From Anaerolineae bacterium (GTDB lineage: Bacteria > Chloroflexota > Anaerolineae > Anaerolineales > Villigracilaceae): a stretch of 64,000 nt of DNA. The notes under the pieces are model-generated. The model made no database searches. It saw only the letters and a list, made by a program, of their open reading frames with translations, and was not told where the DNA came from. Shown piece by piece: positions 45,134 to 53,539 of the stretch; the stretch's first letter is position 1; each line of letters opens with the position of its first letter. The position numbers and the translations under genes were made by a program. The stretch spans positions 1-64,000 of the forward strand of contig JABGOQ010000044.1 in the NCBI GenBank assembly GCA_018645405.1, read 5' to 3'.

Positions 45134-45874
45134 ATGAGTATTCTAACGATTTTGCAAACACTTGCCCCGATTGATGCCAAGAATATTCGCCGCGACAATC
45201 TGCTACGCTGGATTATCGTAGCACCAGTAGCGATGGCATTGGCAATTCGCTGGCTTATCTCCTTGTTATTAGGCCGTTTAGAAGAAATCCTGCGTATAGA
45301 TTTGATGGAGCATTACGATCCTTTTAGCTCTTTTATGCTCATTCTGTTGGTACCCTACCTGGCAGGAATGGTTATTGGGTTTTTGTTGCTGGATCAACGC
45401 GACGACGGCACGCTGATCGCACTGCAAGTCACGCCACTGTCGCTAAATGGGTATTTAATCTATCGTTTGACGATACCGATGCTGGTGAGCATTGTGATGA
45501 CATTGGTGGCTTCTTCATTGTCAGGGGTGGTCAATATAGGGATTGTGCAATTGCTGATAACGGCTGTTTGCGCGGCCCCTCTTGCCCCCATCTTTGCCCT
45601 TCTACTAGCTAGTCTGGCTCAGAATAAAGTACAGGGACTTGTCATTACTAAAGTGTCGGGCATAATGCTCATTCCTCCTATAATCGCCTACTTTGTCGAT
45701 GCTCCCTGGCAAATTCTGTTTGGTATCTTCCCCACTTTTTGGCCAGCGATGGCTCTTTGGAATGCCCAAGCTGGTAACGCCGGTCTCTGGTTTTATGGGG
45801 GTATTGGTCTTGTCTTTGAGCTGTTTATATTGGCTTTGCTTACACGCCGCTTCAACCACATCATGCAGCGATGA
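45134..45874 (+). CDS. ABC exporter permease 2
   Basis: 246 residues with six hydrophobic segments. The coupling region is LLLDQRDDGTLIALQVTPLSLNGYL, parallel to LLERGEGSLEARVITPL of permease 1, so the two are paralogues. It ends the operon. A GGAG-like site precedes the start. Substrate unknown. Confidence 0.85.
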   Translation: MSILTILQTLAPIDAKNIRRDNLLRWIIVAPVAMALAIRWLISLLLGRLEEILRIDLMEHYDPFSSFMLILLVPYLAGMVIGFLLLDQRDDGTLIALQVTPLSLNGYLIYRLTIPMLVSIVMTLVASSLSGVVNIGIVQLLITAVCAAPLAPIFALLLASLAQNKVQGLVITKVSGIMLIPPIIAYFVDAPWQILFGIFPTFWPAMALWNAQAGNAGLWFYGGIGLVFELFILALLTRRFNHIMQR

Positions 45875-45892
45875 GCCAAAATTTGACAGGAG

Positions 45893-46052
45893 AATCCCTC
45901 ACATCGTGGTCGCCGATAAGCTGAGCAGAAATCTCGACTTGCAAACCATCGACGACATTTTGATACTTTTCCAGCAACTTTCTACTAATGGGAAAACTGT
46001 GGCAATGATTACACTCGAACGAGATATTATGGGGGAGTCGTCTCGGCTATGA
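45893..46052 (+). pseudogene. C-terminal remnant of an ABC ATPase gene
   Basis: The plus-strand frame reads HIVVADKLSRNLDLQTIDD, LILFQQLSTNGKTVAMITLE and RD, which aligns with the Walker B to H-loop region of MacB/LolD-type ATPases (usually [12 protein letters not shown] and MVTHERD). The catalytic Glu is Lys and the switch His is Leu, and the N-terminal two thirds are missing. It is not functional. Confidence 0.7.
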
Positions 46053-46229
46053 GTACGCAAATATTAATACCACAATTCCCCCTTCATAGAGTCCGATACA
46101 ATGACGGCAGTTTTAATCCTTGTAGCAATATTTTGAGGAAGAAAGCGGTTTGGAACAGATCTGCTTCCTTGCTTTCACAGGGGAACTAACCTAGATTTTT
46201 ACTTGGTTCTACATGTCAAAATAGCTTAA

Positions 46230-46266
46230 CCTAAAAAGTCTTGCTGAAAAGCAAGACTTTTTAGGT
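46230..46266. terminator. Hairpin terminator
   Basis: CCTAAAAAGTCTTGCT pairs with AGCAAGACTTTTTAGG around a 4-base loop. It ends in A/T, so it could act on either strand. Confidence 0.7.
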
Positions 46267-46451
46267 TTTATGAAGAGATTGCCTTGGAAACGATTCCAAT
46301 CTCTATCTCTACATATTAATTCATCAGCGATTTTCTCAAGAAGAACAGACTAGACTAAAATTAACGCTTCTTATTAGGCACAACTCGATTGAAAATCCCT
46401 ATCAAAATATTTCTTTTTTGCCGCCTACGTTGCCGCCTACGCTTGAGGACG

Positions 46452-46578
46452 AAATTTATACCCGTATATTTGATTTATACCGCGCTAAGCAGGTAACTGT
46501 GATGGTGTAGATGAATTCGAGGAGTCTCGCGAGACCTTCCCCAGTCTTTTATATTGGCGATGTAATCACAAGGGAACA
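46452..46578. repeat. Two-part dispersed repeat, copy 2
   Basis: The first block AAATTTATACCCGTATATTT onward and the last block ATATTGGCGATGTAATCACA plus GGGAAC match 37414-37527. The spacer here is longer and contains GAGTCTCGCGAGAC, a palindrome absent from the other copy. Confidence 0.7.
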
Positions 46579-46640
46579 CAATGTATGGTGAAAGTAAGGC
46601 TGGTTGTTCCTATAAATGGGTGAAGAATCAATGATTTACA

Positions 46641-46679
46641 CAAAAGAGCGTGCTGGTCAGTGACCAGCACGCTCTTTTG
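46641..46679. terminator. Perfect bidirectional terminator
   Basis: CAAAAGAGCGTGCTGGTCA and TGACCAGCACGCTCTTTTG form a 19-bp perfect stem around one base. It lies downstream of the copper ATPase gene (minus strand). Confidence 0.85.
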
Positions 46680-46829
46680 TTATAGCACAACAATGTTTAT
46701 GCTGGTACAAAAACCGTAGCTTTTCATTTCAATTTTGGTTATGATTTTGTTGAATTTGCACCTCGCTGGTCAAGTTCTAATTTCTCTGTAGATGCTGAGA
46801 GGTTCGGGACACATTTTATAAGTAAAACT

Positions 46830-48971
46830 TTACGCCAACAAACTACTCCGCCGCAGGAATTGTGCGTTGACCGCCACAACCACTGTACTCAACGACATCA
46901 GTACCGCGCCAACCGCTGGTGAGAGCAGTATCCCCCAAGGCGTCAGGACGCCCGCTGCAAGCGGCAACGCGACGATATTATATCCCGCCGCCCACCACAG
47001 ATTTTGGATCATCTTGCTATAACTGGCACGGCTGAGGGCAAAAATCTTGACCACGTCCAGCGGGTTGCTCCTGACAAGAATGATTCCCGCCGACTCAATT
47101 GCCACGTCCGTGCCGCCACCGATAGCAATGCCCACATCCGCGCGGGTCAGGGCGGGCGCGTCGTTCACGCCGTCGCCAACCATCGCAACCTTACGTCCCT
47201 GCGCTTGCAACTCAGCCACTTTCTGGTCTTTATCTTCTGGCAACACTTCTGCAAAAACCTGGTCAATGCCCAGTTCATCTGCAACAGTTTGCGCCACCGC
47301 TCGGCTATCACCCGTCAGCATGGCGACCTGAATATTCATCGCATGCAATTTAGCGACCGCCTCCTTACTCTCTGGGCGGATCACATCCGCCAAGGCAAAA
47401 GCGGCAATAGCTTTTTCATTTTGGAATAGATAGACACTACTCTGCCCTCGAGTGGAGGTGCGTTTTTCAAATTCATCCAGGCTAACAGGGAGTTCCGTGC
47501 GTAACATCTCCAGCAGACGCGGGCCTCCGATATGGACGCTTTCTCCACCGCTGAGAGCTTTTACGCCGCGCCCCTTGATAGCTTCAAAATCACTCACTTT
47601 CGGGAGTGTCAACCCGCGCACTTCGGCTGTGCGACGAATGCCGCGCGCGATGGTATGTTCCGAGTCTCCTTCGATGGCGGCGGCAAGGGCTAAGACATCG
47701 CTTTCGTTCCAACCATCCGCTGTAGCAATTTCGACTACGCCGAACTCGCCCAGTGTTAGTGTGCCGGTTTTGTCAAAGATAACGGTGTTAATCTCGCGGG
47801 CGGTTTCCAATGCCAGACGGTCGCGGACGAGAATCCCGTTTTCTGCGCCCATCGAGGTGGTAATTGCCACAACCAGCGGAACAGCCAATCCCAAGGCATG
47901 GGGGCATGCAATAACCAGCACTGTTGCCACTCGAGCAACCACTTCCACGCTAAAGCCCACACCAATCGTCCAGAGAACAGCCGTCAGAGCAGCGACGCCC
48001 AGCGCAACATAGAAGAGCCAGCCCGCGGCTTTGTCTGCCAAAATCTGCGTATCTGATTTGCTCTGCTGGGCTTGCTCAACGAGACGCATTATGCCCGCCA
48101 GCGCGGTCTCATCTCCAAGTGCGTTGACGCGCACCCGCAGACTGCCGTCTCCGTTGATCGTTCCGGCGATGACTTGGTCGCCTTGCCTCTTTGAAACGGG
48201 CAGCGACTCGCCGGTAATCATCGATTCGTTGACGTCAGATTGCCCCTCAACGACTTCGCCATCAGCGGGAGCACTGGCTCCGGGGCGGACGAGGAGCAAG
48301 TCATTTTTCCGCAGAGATGCTACGGGAACTTCGCGCACGCGTCCATCCGGTTCGATCCGTTCGGCAGTGTCTGGGAGCAGTTTGGCTAAAGCGTCCAACG
48401 CGCCAGAAGCCTGCCGCACGGAACGCATCTCTATCCAATGTCCCAAAAGCATAATGTCAATCAGTGTGACCAATTCCCAGAAAAATCCGCTTTCGGTGGG
48501 GAGAAAGAGCGCAACGATGCTGTAAATAAAGGCGACCCCAATTGCTAGTGAGATGAGGGTCATCATGCCCGGTTTGCGATTATTAATTTCAGGGACTGCC
48601 ATTTTCAGGAAGGGCAGTCCGCCGTAGAAGAAAATGATGACGGCGAGAAGGGGCGTGATCAAATCGCTGCCGGGGAAGATGGGCATGGAGAAACCCAGCC
48701 AGTTTTGAATGGAAGGGCTGTATAGCAAAACCGGAATGGAAATCAGGGAACTGATCCAAAAACGCTGGCGGAACATCTGCTCGTGGCCGCCATGGTCGGT
48801 ATGACCGGCATGTTCGTCTTGACCTTCTTTGTGGCTGCTTTGGTCAGCATGATTCTGATGGCCTTCATGCCCTCCGTGCACCTGATGGTCTTCGTGCTGA
48901 TCGTGTTCCTGATGCGCAGCATACTCATTTGTCTCTTCTCGCGTATCGTGGTGTTTGTGTTTATCGTCCAT
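46830..48971 (-). CDS. copB: Heavy-metal P1B-type ATPase with CPH motif (CopB-like copper ATPase)
   Basis: 713 residues. The first 66 residues are extremely rich in His ([19 protein letters not shown]), a metal-binding N terminus. Eight membrane helices include the CPH motif ([14 protein letters not shown]), typical of CopB-type copper or silver exporters rather than CPC-type CopA. The phosphorylated Asp is in [12 protein letters not shown] and the ATP hinge in [11 protein letters not shown]. It pumps copper ions out at the cost of ATP. It is downstream of the shared TAGGCA palindrome (49065-49080), with 94 bases between site and start. A multicopper oxidase lies close by, in keeping with copper homeostasis. 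Confidence 0.92.
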   Translation of the reverse strand: MDDKHKHHDTREETNEYAAHQEHDQHEDHQVHGGHEGHQNHADQSSHKEGQDEHAGHTDHGGHEQMFRQRFWISSLISIPVLLYSPSIQNWLGFSMPIFPGSDLITPLLAVIIFFYGGLPFLKMAVPEINNRKPGMMTLISLAIGVAFIYSIVALFLPTESGFFWELVTLIDIMLLGHWIEMRSVRQASGALDALAKLLPDTAERIEPDGRVREVPVASLRKNDLLLVRPGASAPADGEVVEGQSDVNESMITGESLPVSKRQGDQVIAGTINGDGSLRVRVNALGDETALAGIMRLVEQAQQSKSDTQILADKAAGWLFYVALGVAALTAVLWTIGVGFSVEVVARVATVLVIACPHALGLAVPLVVAITTSMGAENGILVRDRLALETAREINTVIFDKTGTLTLGEFGVVEIATADGWNESDVLALAAAIEGDSEHTIARGIRRTAEVRGLTLPKVSDFEAIKGRGVKALSGGESVHIGGPRLLEMLRTELPVSLDEFEKRTSTRGQSSVYLFQNEKAIAAFALADVIRPESKEAVAKLHAMNIQVAMLTGDSRAVAQTVADELGIDQVFAEVLPEDKDQKVAELQAQGRKVAMVGDGVNDAPALTRADVGIAIGGGTDVAIESAGIILVRSNPLDVVKIFALSRASYSKMIQNLWWAAGYNIVALPLAAGVLTPWGILLSPAVGAVLMSLSTVVVAVNAQFLRRSSLLA

Positions 48972-49064
48972 AATTCTTTCCTTTAGGTAAGTTCTCAGGT
49001 TTTGCGATAAAGAGTATAGAGGCTATCTAGAGTTTGCAACAGCGTTATTCGGCGGGGCAAAAAA

Positions 49065-49080
49065 TAGGCATTTTGGCTTA
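49065..49080 (-). promoter_or_regulatory. Shared palindrome site A (copper ATPase)
   Basis: TAGGCA-TTTT-GGCTTA is one of six related 16-bp palindromes. The block GCGTTATTCGGCG lies 23 bases in front of it, as in sites B, C and F. It is 94 bases upstream of the copper ATPase start. Confidence 0.65.
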
Positions 49081-49168
49081 TAAAAACCAGGGATAAATAG
49101 GATGAGCAGAGATGATTGGGGTATCTTCGTTCATCCCTAGTTCTTTTTGAGAAGATTGGCGGTAAACA

Positions 49169-49203
49169 AAGACACCGAGTGTTTCTAAAACACTCGGTGT
49201 CTT
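49169..49203. terminator. Hairpin terminator below the SHOCT gene
   Basis: AGACACCGAGTGTT and AACACTCGGTGTCT form a stable stem of about 14 bp with a short loop. It lies just after the stop of the SHOCT gene (minus strand). Confidence 0.75.
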
Positions 49204-49225
49204 CTGAAAGAGGAGAAGAACTTAT

Positions 49226-49462
49226 TTACTGCAAATCTTGTTTCATCGCGTCGTATTCTTCGCGGTCAAGTTCACCGCGTGCGTAGCGTTGATCAATTAT
49301 CTCTTGGGCATTTGCCCCGCCTTGCACCAGCATTGGGAACTGGGCATTTGAGCCGCCTACAGTTCTGACTAACCAGACGATCCCAGCAATCACGGCGACC
49401 CAGAAGAGAATCATACCGATTATTCCGATGCCGCCAAATCCCATACCAAATCCTGTCATCAT
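49226..49462 (-). CDS. Small membrane protein with SHOCT domain
   Basis: 78 residues: Gly/Met-rich start (MMTGFGMGFGGIGIIG), one membrane helix at about 15-34, and the C-terminal SHOCT motif AQEIIDQRYARGELDREEYDAMKQDL. AAGGAG precedes the start. SHOCT proteins are often found near oligomerising or metal-linked membrane systems. Palindrome site B lies 151 bases upstream, suggesting coregulation with the copper ATPase and oxidase. Confidence 0.85.
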   Translation of the reverse strand: MMTGFGMGFGGIGIIGMILFWVAVIAGIVWLVRTVGGSNAQFPMLVQGGANAQEIIDQRYARGELDREEYDAMKQDLQ

Positions 49463-49612
49463 TTTGCTGCTCCTTTATCTAAAAACTTGGATATTATTTT
49501 TATGGACATCCTCACGATAGTTTTGCGTCATGTCCATACCTTTGTTTTCTTTACATACCAATAATAAAGGTGTCAATTTCTTTTGAATAGCGCATTCTTG
49601 CTCATTGTGATG

Positions 49613-49628
49613 TAGGCAGTTTTGCCTA
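49613..49628 (-). promoter_or_regulatory. Shared palindrome site B (SHOCT protein)
   Basis: TAGGCA-GTTT-TGCCTA is a perfect palindrome apart from its centre. The 70 bases ending in it align without gaps with the region of site C. It is 151 bases upstream of the SHOCT gene. The rest of the 381-bp gap between the oxidase and SHOCT genes holds no credible gene. Confidence 0.7.
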
Positions 49629-49843
49629 TATTTTGAAGATTTTTGGAAAAATAACCCCATACGTATGAAGAGTGTAGTAGATTTCTTATAATCTCGATTT
49701 TGTTTTATTACTTCTTTATTGACTTCTTGAAAACCCTTTCTAAATACTCAGAAATAGAGATAGAACGCGGATTTGCATCGACTTAGGTTGATTTTTGTCT
49801 CTATGAGAATCCTCCTAATTCGTTAAATCCGCGCTCCATCTTT

Positions 49844-51388
49844 CTACGCATCTACACGATAATTCCTCATCATGCCCATATCTTCATGTTCGAGATTGTG
49901 GCAGTGATAGAGATATAGCCCTGTGAAATCTTCAAATTTAAGCAGGATTTTCACTCGCTCACCGGGCATCACCAAAACCGTGTCATGCCAGCCTTCATCT
50001 ATAAAGCCATCCTTGAGCGTCTCCCACGCATCGCGCCCAGATGAGTCAACTTTCCGTTCGATAACCTGATATTGCAAACCATGCACATGCATCGGATGCG
50101 GCAAGCCTTCGCTCATCATGCCCATGCCCATTCCGCCGAGTTTGTTTTCAAATTCCCAGACTTCCAAATCGCCCAGTTTTACAATCTCATCTTTATCAAC
50201 AGACTCCATTTCAAAGGTGCGCCCGTTTAGCGTCCATTGCATCATCCCAGCCATTTGCATGACAATCGAACGCGGTGAACTCTGGTTGACCGCATCGTCT
50301 TCCCTATGCCATGTAATACTCGATAGCTTTTCAGGCAAAGGAGCAGAAACGCTCACTGCCTTCTCCACCTTCGCTGTAAAAATCGGATAAGTAATTACGC
50401 CACCATATGCAGCAAAAGGCAAGCTGACCAAGTTCTTTTCGCTGCCAACTTCGTCTTTGCTGAAATCGACCCATAGCTCAATCCGCTGTGCGGGGGCGAG
50501 TGTAATATAGTCCCGCGTGACAGGTTTTTCGAGCAGACCACCGTCTGTTCCCAGCACGGTGATCGGGGTACCGTCTTCCCACGCAAGTTTATAAATGCGA
50601 GAATTCGATCCGTTTAGCAGACGTAAACGATAAGGGCGCGTCTCTACAGGCAAAGAAAACTCCGCTTGCCCATTGATCAGAATCTGATTGCCCAGAAACC
50701 CCATCATCTGATCCATCATCCCATTACCGCCATAGACCAACTGGTTATTCTCATCAAAATTACGATCCTGAAGCACAATCGGCAGATCATAATCACCCGC
50801 AGGCAAACCCAGTCCCAGCTCATTTTCATCGTGGATGATAAAAAGCCCCGCCAGCCCCGCATAGGCCTGCACGCCCGTCCGCCCGTGCGGATGCGGATGA
50901 TACCAAAATGTCCCGGCGCGGTCGGCAACCGTGAAATCGTAGACGTAGGTTTCGCCCGTCTCGATCACCAAACGCGGATGCCCGTCTGCCTCGACGGGGA
51001 CATGCAATCCGTGCCAATGCACGATAGAGGGTTCAAGCAATTCGTTTGTGAAATGGACTCGGATTACTTGTCCCGTTTTGACATTGAAAATCGGACCCAA
51101 ATAAGTATTCGGGATGGCGATCAACGCATCCTCGGGACCGCTCATGACCTCACCTTGATACCGCCAAACGCGCGTTGCCTCGCCCTGAAAGATTTGTACC
51201 TCTCCCTCGATAGCCCTCAGCGCAATCTCAACATCTGGCGTTGCCCCCGAACTAGACGCGGGAATCGCAGTCACCGCCGCTGGAGCAGAAGAGATACTTT
51301 CGGGGAAGCAAGCGTTCAAAGCAAGGGCGGCACTGCCGATACCCATTAAACGTAAAAAATCACGGCGGGAGATATTTTGTGAGGACAT
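49844..51388 (-). CDS. Multicopper oxidase with Tat/lipoprotein signal
   Basis: 514 residues. A twin-arginine motif RRDFLRLMG is followed by a hydrophobic stretch and a possible lipobox LNAC (Cys27), so it is exported folded, with copper, and probably lipid anchored. Three cupredoxin domains carry the copper motifs HWHGLHVP, WYHPHPHG, HPMHVHGLQY and HCHNLEHEDMGMM. The last one contains the type 1 and type 3 ligands. A Met pair region (GGMGMGMMSEG) is like the CueO methionine region. Likely cuprous oxidase or laccase activity in copper tolerance. Upstream are two GTGAC-W-GTCAC palindromes and site C. Confidence 0.92.
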   Translation of the reverse strand: MSSQNISRRDFLRLMGIGSAALALNACFPESISSAPAAVTAIPASSSGATPDVEIALRAIEGEVQIFQGEATRVWRYQGEVMSGPEDALIAIPNTYLGPIFNVKTGQVIRVHFTNELLEPSIVHWHGLHVPVEADGHPRLVIETGETYVYDFTVADRAGTFWYHPHPHGRTGVQAYAGLAGLFIIHDENELGLGLPAGDYDLPIVLQDRNFDENNQLVYGGNGMMDQMMGFLGNQILINGQAEFSLPVETRPYRLRLLNGSNSRIYKLAWEDGTPITVLGTDGGLLEKPVTRDYITLAPAQRIELWVDFSKDEVGSEKNLVSLPFAAYGGVITYPIFTAKVEKAVSVSAPLPEKLSSITWHREDDAVNQSSPRSIVMQMAGMMQWTLNGRTFEMESVDKDEIVKLGDLEVWEFENKLGGMGMGMMSEGLPHPMHVHGLQYQVIERKVDSSGRDAWETLKDGFIDEGWHDTVLVMPGERVKILLKFEDFTGLYLYHCHNLEHEDMGMMRNYRVDA

Positions 51389-51417
51389 TTGTTGATTCCT
51401 GTATAAGATTAAGTCTT

Positions 51418-51513
51418 ATGTGACTGTCACCTATCCGATGCCTTTTGGACTAAAGCTTGTCCCTATATCAGAGGCATGATAGACATAGATGATTTTGGAG
51501 GTGACAGTCACAT
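51418..51513 (-). promoter_or_regulatory. Twin operator of the multicopper oxidase gene
   Basis: GTGACTGTCAC (51420-51430) and GTGACAGTCAC (51501-51511) are two copies of one palindrome, 81 bp apart, and they form a 15-bp perfect inverted pair (ATGTGACTGTCACCT and its complement). Two identical sites flanking the probable promoter fit repression by DNA looping. The protein is unknown. Confidence 0.6.
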
Positions 51514-51592
51514 TTAATTGAAATTCTTTTATCCCCTAGATAATAAGTCTTTCAATTCCCCTAGCCCAGCGCAATTTTGCTCTTTGTGGAGT

Positions 51593-51608
51593 AAGCAATA
51601 TTGCCTAT
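51593..51608 (-). promoter_or_regulatory. Shared palindrome site C (multicopper oxidase)
   Basis: TAAGCA-ATAT-TGCCTA, preceded by GCGCAATTTTGCTC at 23 bases. It lies 205 bases upstream of the oxidase gene, behind the twin operator. Confidence 0.65.
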
Positions 51609-51621
51609 AACAGCATTTTTG

Positions 51622-51688
51622 CCACTAATCACACAGATTTCACAGAAAAAGCTTTTAAAATCCGTGTAAATCTGTGTAATCAGTGGCT
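51622..51688. repeat. Long palindromic intergenic repeat
   Basis: GCCACTAATCACACAGATTT at the left pairs with AAATCTGTGTAATCAGTGGC at the right, with few mismatches. It lies just after the stop of the permease gene at 51706 (minus strand) and may act as a transcript end. Such GTGTGATTAGTGGC-type palindromes are widespread in environmental bacteria. Confidence 0.6.
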
Positions 51689-51705
51689 GTTTTTAGCATG
51701 ACAAA

Positions 51706-52923
51706 TCACTCCCTCAAAGCATCCGCCGGTTTCAGCTGTGCTGCGCGGCGAGCGGAGAACCAACTCGCCAAGCCTCCGCTGATGATAGCGGAAGCAGATG
51801 CAATCAGCACCGCATTCAACGGTAATTGCGCAGGTAAGGTAGCGGGAGAAGTTTCTGGTCCCGCCCCGAAATCGGGGGTGGTGCCTGCTAGGAGGGTCAT
51901 GTATATTGCCATTTGTCCCAGAATAAGCGTTGAGAGCCAGCCCAGTAAAATGCCAAGAAGTACGCCCAATAAGCTGAGAGCAATGCCTTCGGTGAGGAAT
52001 AATTTGACCACATCTCGGGTTTGCCAGCCGATGGCTTTCATCACGCCGATTTCTCTGGCGCGCAATTGAATTCCGGCGTCAAGCGTAACGCCTGTTAAGA
52101 GTAGCCCGCCTAAAAGCGCAACCAACGCGGCGACTCCGGCAAAGCGGTCGGAGACTTGAGCGATTCCGCCCATGACCTGCACAATGCTTTGCTCGGTGAG
52201 CGCGGAGATTTCTCCCAAACGGGTTTCACTCTCGGTGACGACGTTTTCAACACTTGTGGCTTCGTCCACACGGAGGTAGATTTGGTTGATTTCGTCAGCC
52301 GGTAAATTCGCAAGGGATTGGGCATCTGCCAGGGGGAGGTAGAAATTGGCAGAAGATGCTGAGTTTCCACCGGGAACGTCCACAACGCCGACCAAGTTGA
52401 ATTCACGTCCGCCAATGCTGATGGGGGCACCCGGTTTCAGCCCGTAAAATGCGGCGTAATGGCGATCCACAAGCGCAACGTCCCCTTCATCCGGCTCAAA
52501 AAAACGCCCTGAGACAATCCAATCTTTAACTTGCATAGGTCCAACGCCTTCCACCAAAAGATCGATGCCCAAGAGGGTCTGATAGCTGGCGGCGGCGAAA
52601 TCCCAGAGCAGAAGACCGCCGCTGACCGCGCCCACACCATCCAGATTGCCGAGAGAATTTGCCTCGGCGAGGGTGAGGGTGGCAAGCCCAAAAGGTTGGC
52701 GCACGCCGCGCGTGGTTTGGGCGGTTGCGCCAGACTGCGTTGTGGGGCGGCTGATGAGAATGTCGGCTCCGATGCCCGCGAGGGGCGCACGAGCGGCTTC
52801 ACGAAAAGCGTCTCCCGCCGCGATCAGGGCGATATAAAGTGCCACGCCGAGCGCAACGCCGGTGAGCGTGCCGAGCGCGCGCCCGATACGGTGGCGGAGT
52901 TCGGCGATGAGATGGGCAGTCAA
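51706..52923 (-). CDS. ABC transporter permease, FtsX/MacB family
   Basis: 405 residues from the TTG at 52923, which overlaps the upstream stop (AATTGACTG) and has GGAG seven bases before; the longer open frame runs into the previous gene. One membrane helix (about 15-37), a periplasmic MacB-type core (about 45-270), and three C-terminal helices with FtsX domain (GEIGVMKAIGWQTRDVVK is GVMKAIGWQ type coupling region). It pairs with the ATPase at 53540 and the second FtsX permease at 54192. Confidence 0.85.
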   Translation of the reverse strand: MTAHLIAELRHRIGRALGTLTGVALGVALYIALIAAGDAFREAARAPLAGIGADILISRPTTQSGATAQTTRGVRQPFGLATLTLAEANSLGNLDGVGAVSGGLLLWDFAAASYQTLLGIDLLVEGVGPMQVKDWIVSGRFFEPDEGDVALVDRHYAAFYGLKPGAPISIGGREFNLVGVVDVPGGNSASSANFYLPLADAQSLANLPADEINQIYLRVDEATSVENVVTESETRLGEISALTEQSIVQVMGGIAQVSDRFAGVAALVALLGGLLLTGVTLDAGIQLRAREIGVMKAIGWQTRDVVKLFLTEGIALSLLGVLLGILLGWLSTLILGQMAIYMTLLAGTTPDFGAGPETSPATLPAQLPLNAVLIASASAIISGGLASWFSARRAAQLKPADALRE

Positions 52924-53351
52924 TTTGTCTCCTGATCTAGCACGGTGCGAAGGTCGTCCATTGTCCACGTGCCGCTGGCAACGATGCCCGTGCCGCCGTC
53001 TTGCGGGAAGCTGTAAAATTTTGTCGCGACCCCGTCAATCTCAAATTCATCTTCGCCGTTGATGTAAATGGCAATGGGCGTGTGACCGTCAATCCCGTAT
53101 TTTTCAGCGAAGGCTACCCCCACGTCTGTGTCGAAATCGTAGCGCGTGTAGCCCACTTTTTCGCCGTATTCTGCCGCGAGAGCTTCCACTTCTTCGACCG
53201 CCGAGCGGATTGGCGCGTGGTTGAGCGCAATCACTTCGACTTGTACCGCCGCGTCTGGATATGTGGATGGCAAGGCTACGGGAGCACCGCCGCAGGCTGT
53301 GAGGGCGAGGGCGAGAAGGGTGAAGACGATAATTAATTTTGTGTTTTGCAT
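52920..53351 (-). CDS. Lipoprotein with thioredoxin-like fold lacking CxxC
   Basis: 143 residues from the ATG at 53351, which is preceded by AGGAGA. Lipobox LTAC gives Cys20. The mature part has a thioredoxin-like order: VEVIALNHAPIRSAVEEVEA, then VGYTRYDFDTDVGVAFAEKY and the cis-Pro-like GHTPIAIYI. The CxxC position is replaced by APIR, so it would be a redox-dead or binding module. It sits between permease and ATPase genes and may be a periplasmic subunit of the exporter. A longer in-frame start is rejected because the lipoprotein signal begins at 53351. Confidence 0.65.
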   Translation of the reverse strand: MQNTKLIIVFTLLALALTACGGAPVALPSTYPDAAVQVEVIALNHAPIRSAVEEVEALAAEYGEKVGYTRYDFDTDVGVAFAEKYGIDGHTPIAIYINGEDEFEIDGVATKFYSFPQDGGTGIVASGTWTMDDLRTVLDQETN

Positions 53352-53431
53352 GATTTTGTTCTCCTGAGTTTTTATTGGATGGAAGGCGGGACGTGCGTGG
53401 GGTGGGCTTGGTTCCGTTTGAGGGGCAAGAT

Positions 53432-53533
53432 GTGCGCTGCATCCGCTTTTGGATGCGTTGCACATCGGGTCTGGTAGAAGCGCGTGTTGGTTAGACCCGA
53501 ACTGCAACGCATCTGTCAGATGCAGTGCAGTTC
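53432..53533. repeat. BIME-like pair of inverted hairpins
   Basis: Hairpin 1 (53432-53463) pairs GTGC and TGCATCC with GGATGCG and GCAC. Hairpin 2 (53499-53533) pairs AACTGCA and GCATCTG with AGATGC and TGCAGTT. The two are related to each other in inverse orientation and are joined by TCGGGTCT and AGACCCGA. The element lies between the ATPase and lipoprotein genes of one operon, where it could protect the upstream mRNA segment. Confidence 0.65.
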
Positions 53534-53539
53534 TGACGT

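Larger units (their letters stand above)
46053..46829. other. Gene-free gap with hairpins and repeats
   Basis: Nothing coding is recognised in this 777-bp stretch. It holds a hairpin at 46230-46266, a copy of the two-part repeat at 46452-46578, and a perfect terminator at 46641-46679. It separates the exporter operon from the copper ATPase gene that converges on it. Confidence 0.6.

Noticed and set aside
47004-48525. Plus-strand frames opposite the copper ATPase gene
   Set aside because: Shadow frames; the minus strand encodes all P-type ATPase motifs.
49475-49660. Minus-strand open frame of 61 codons above the SHOCT gene
   Set aside because: It spans palindrome site B and aligns as DNA, not as protein, with the control region of the oxidase gene.
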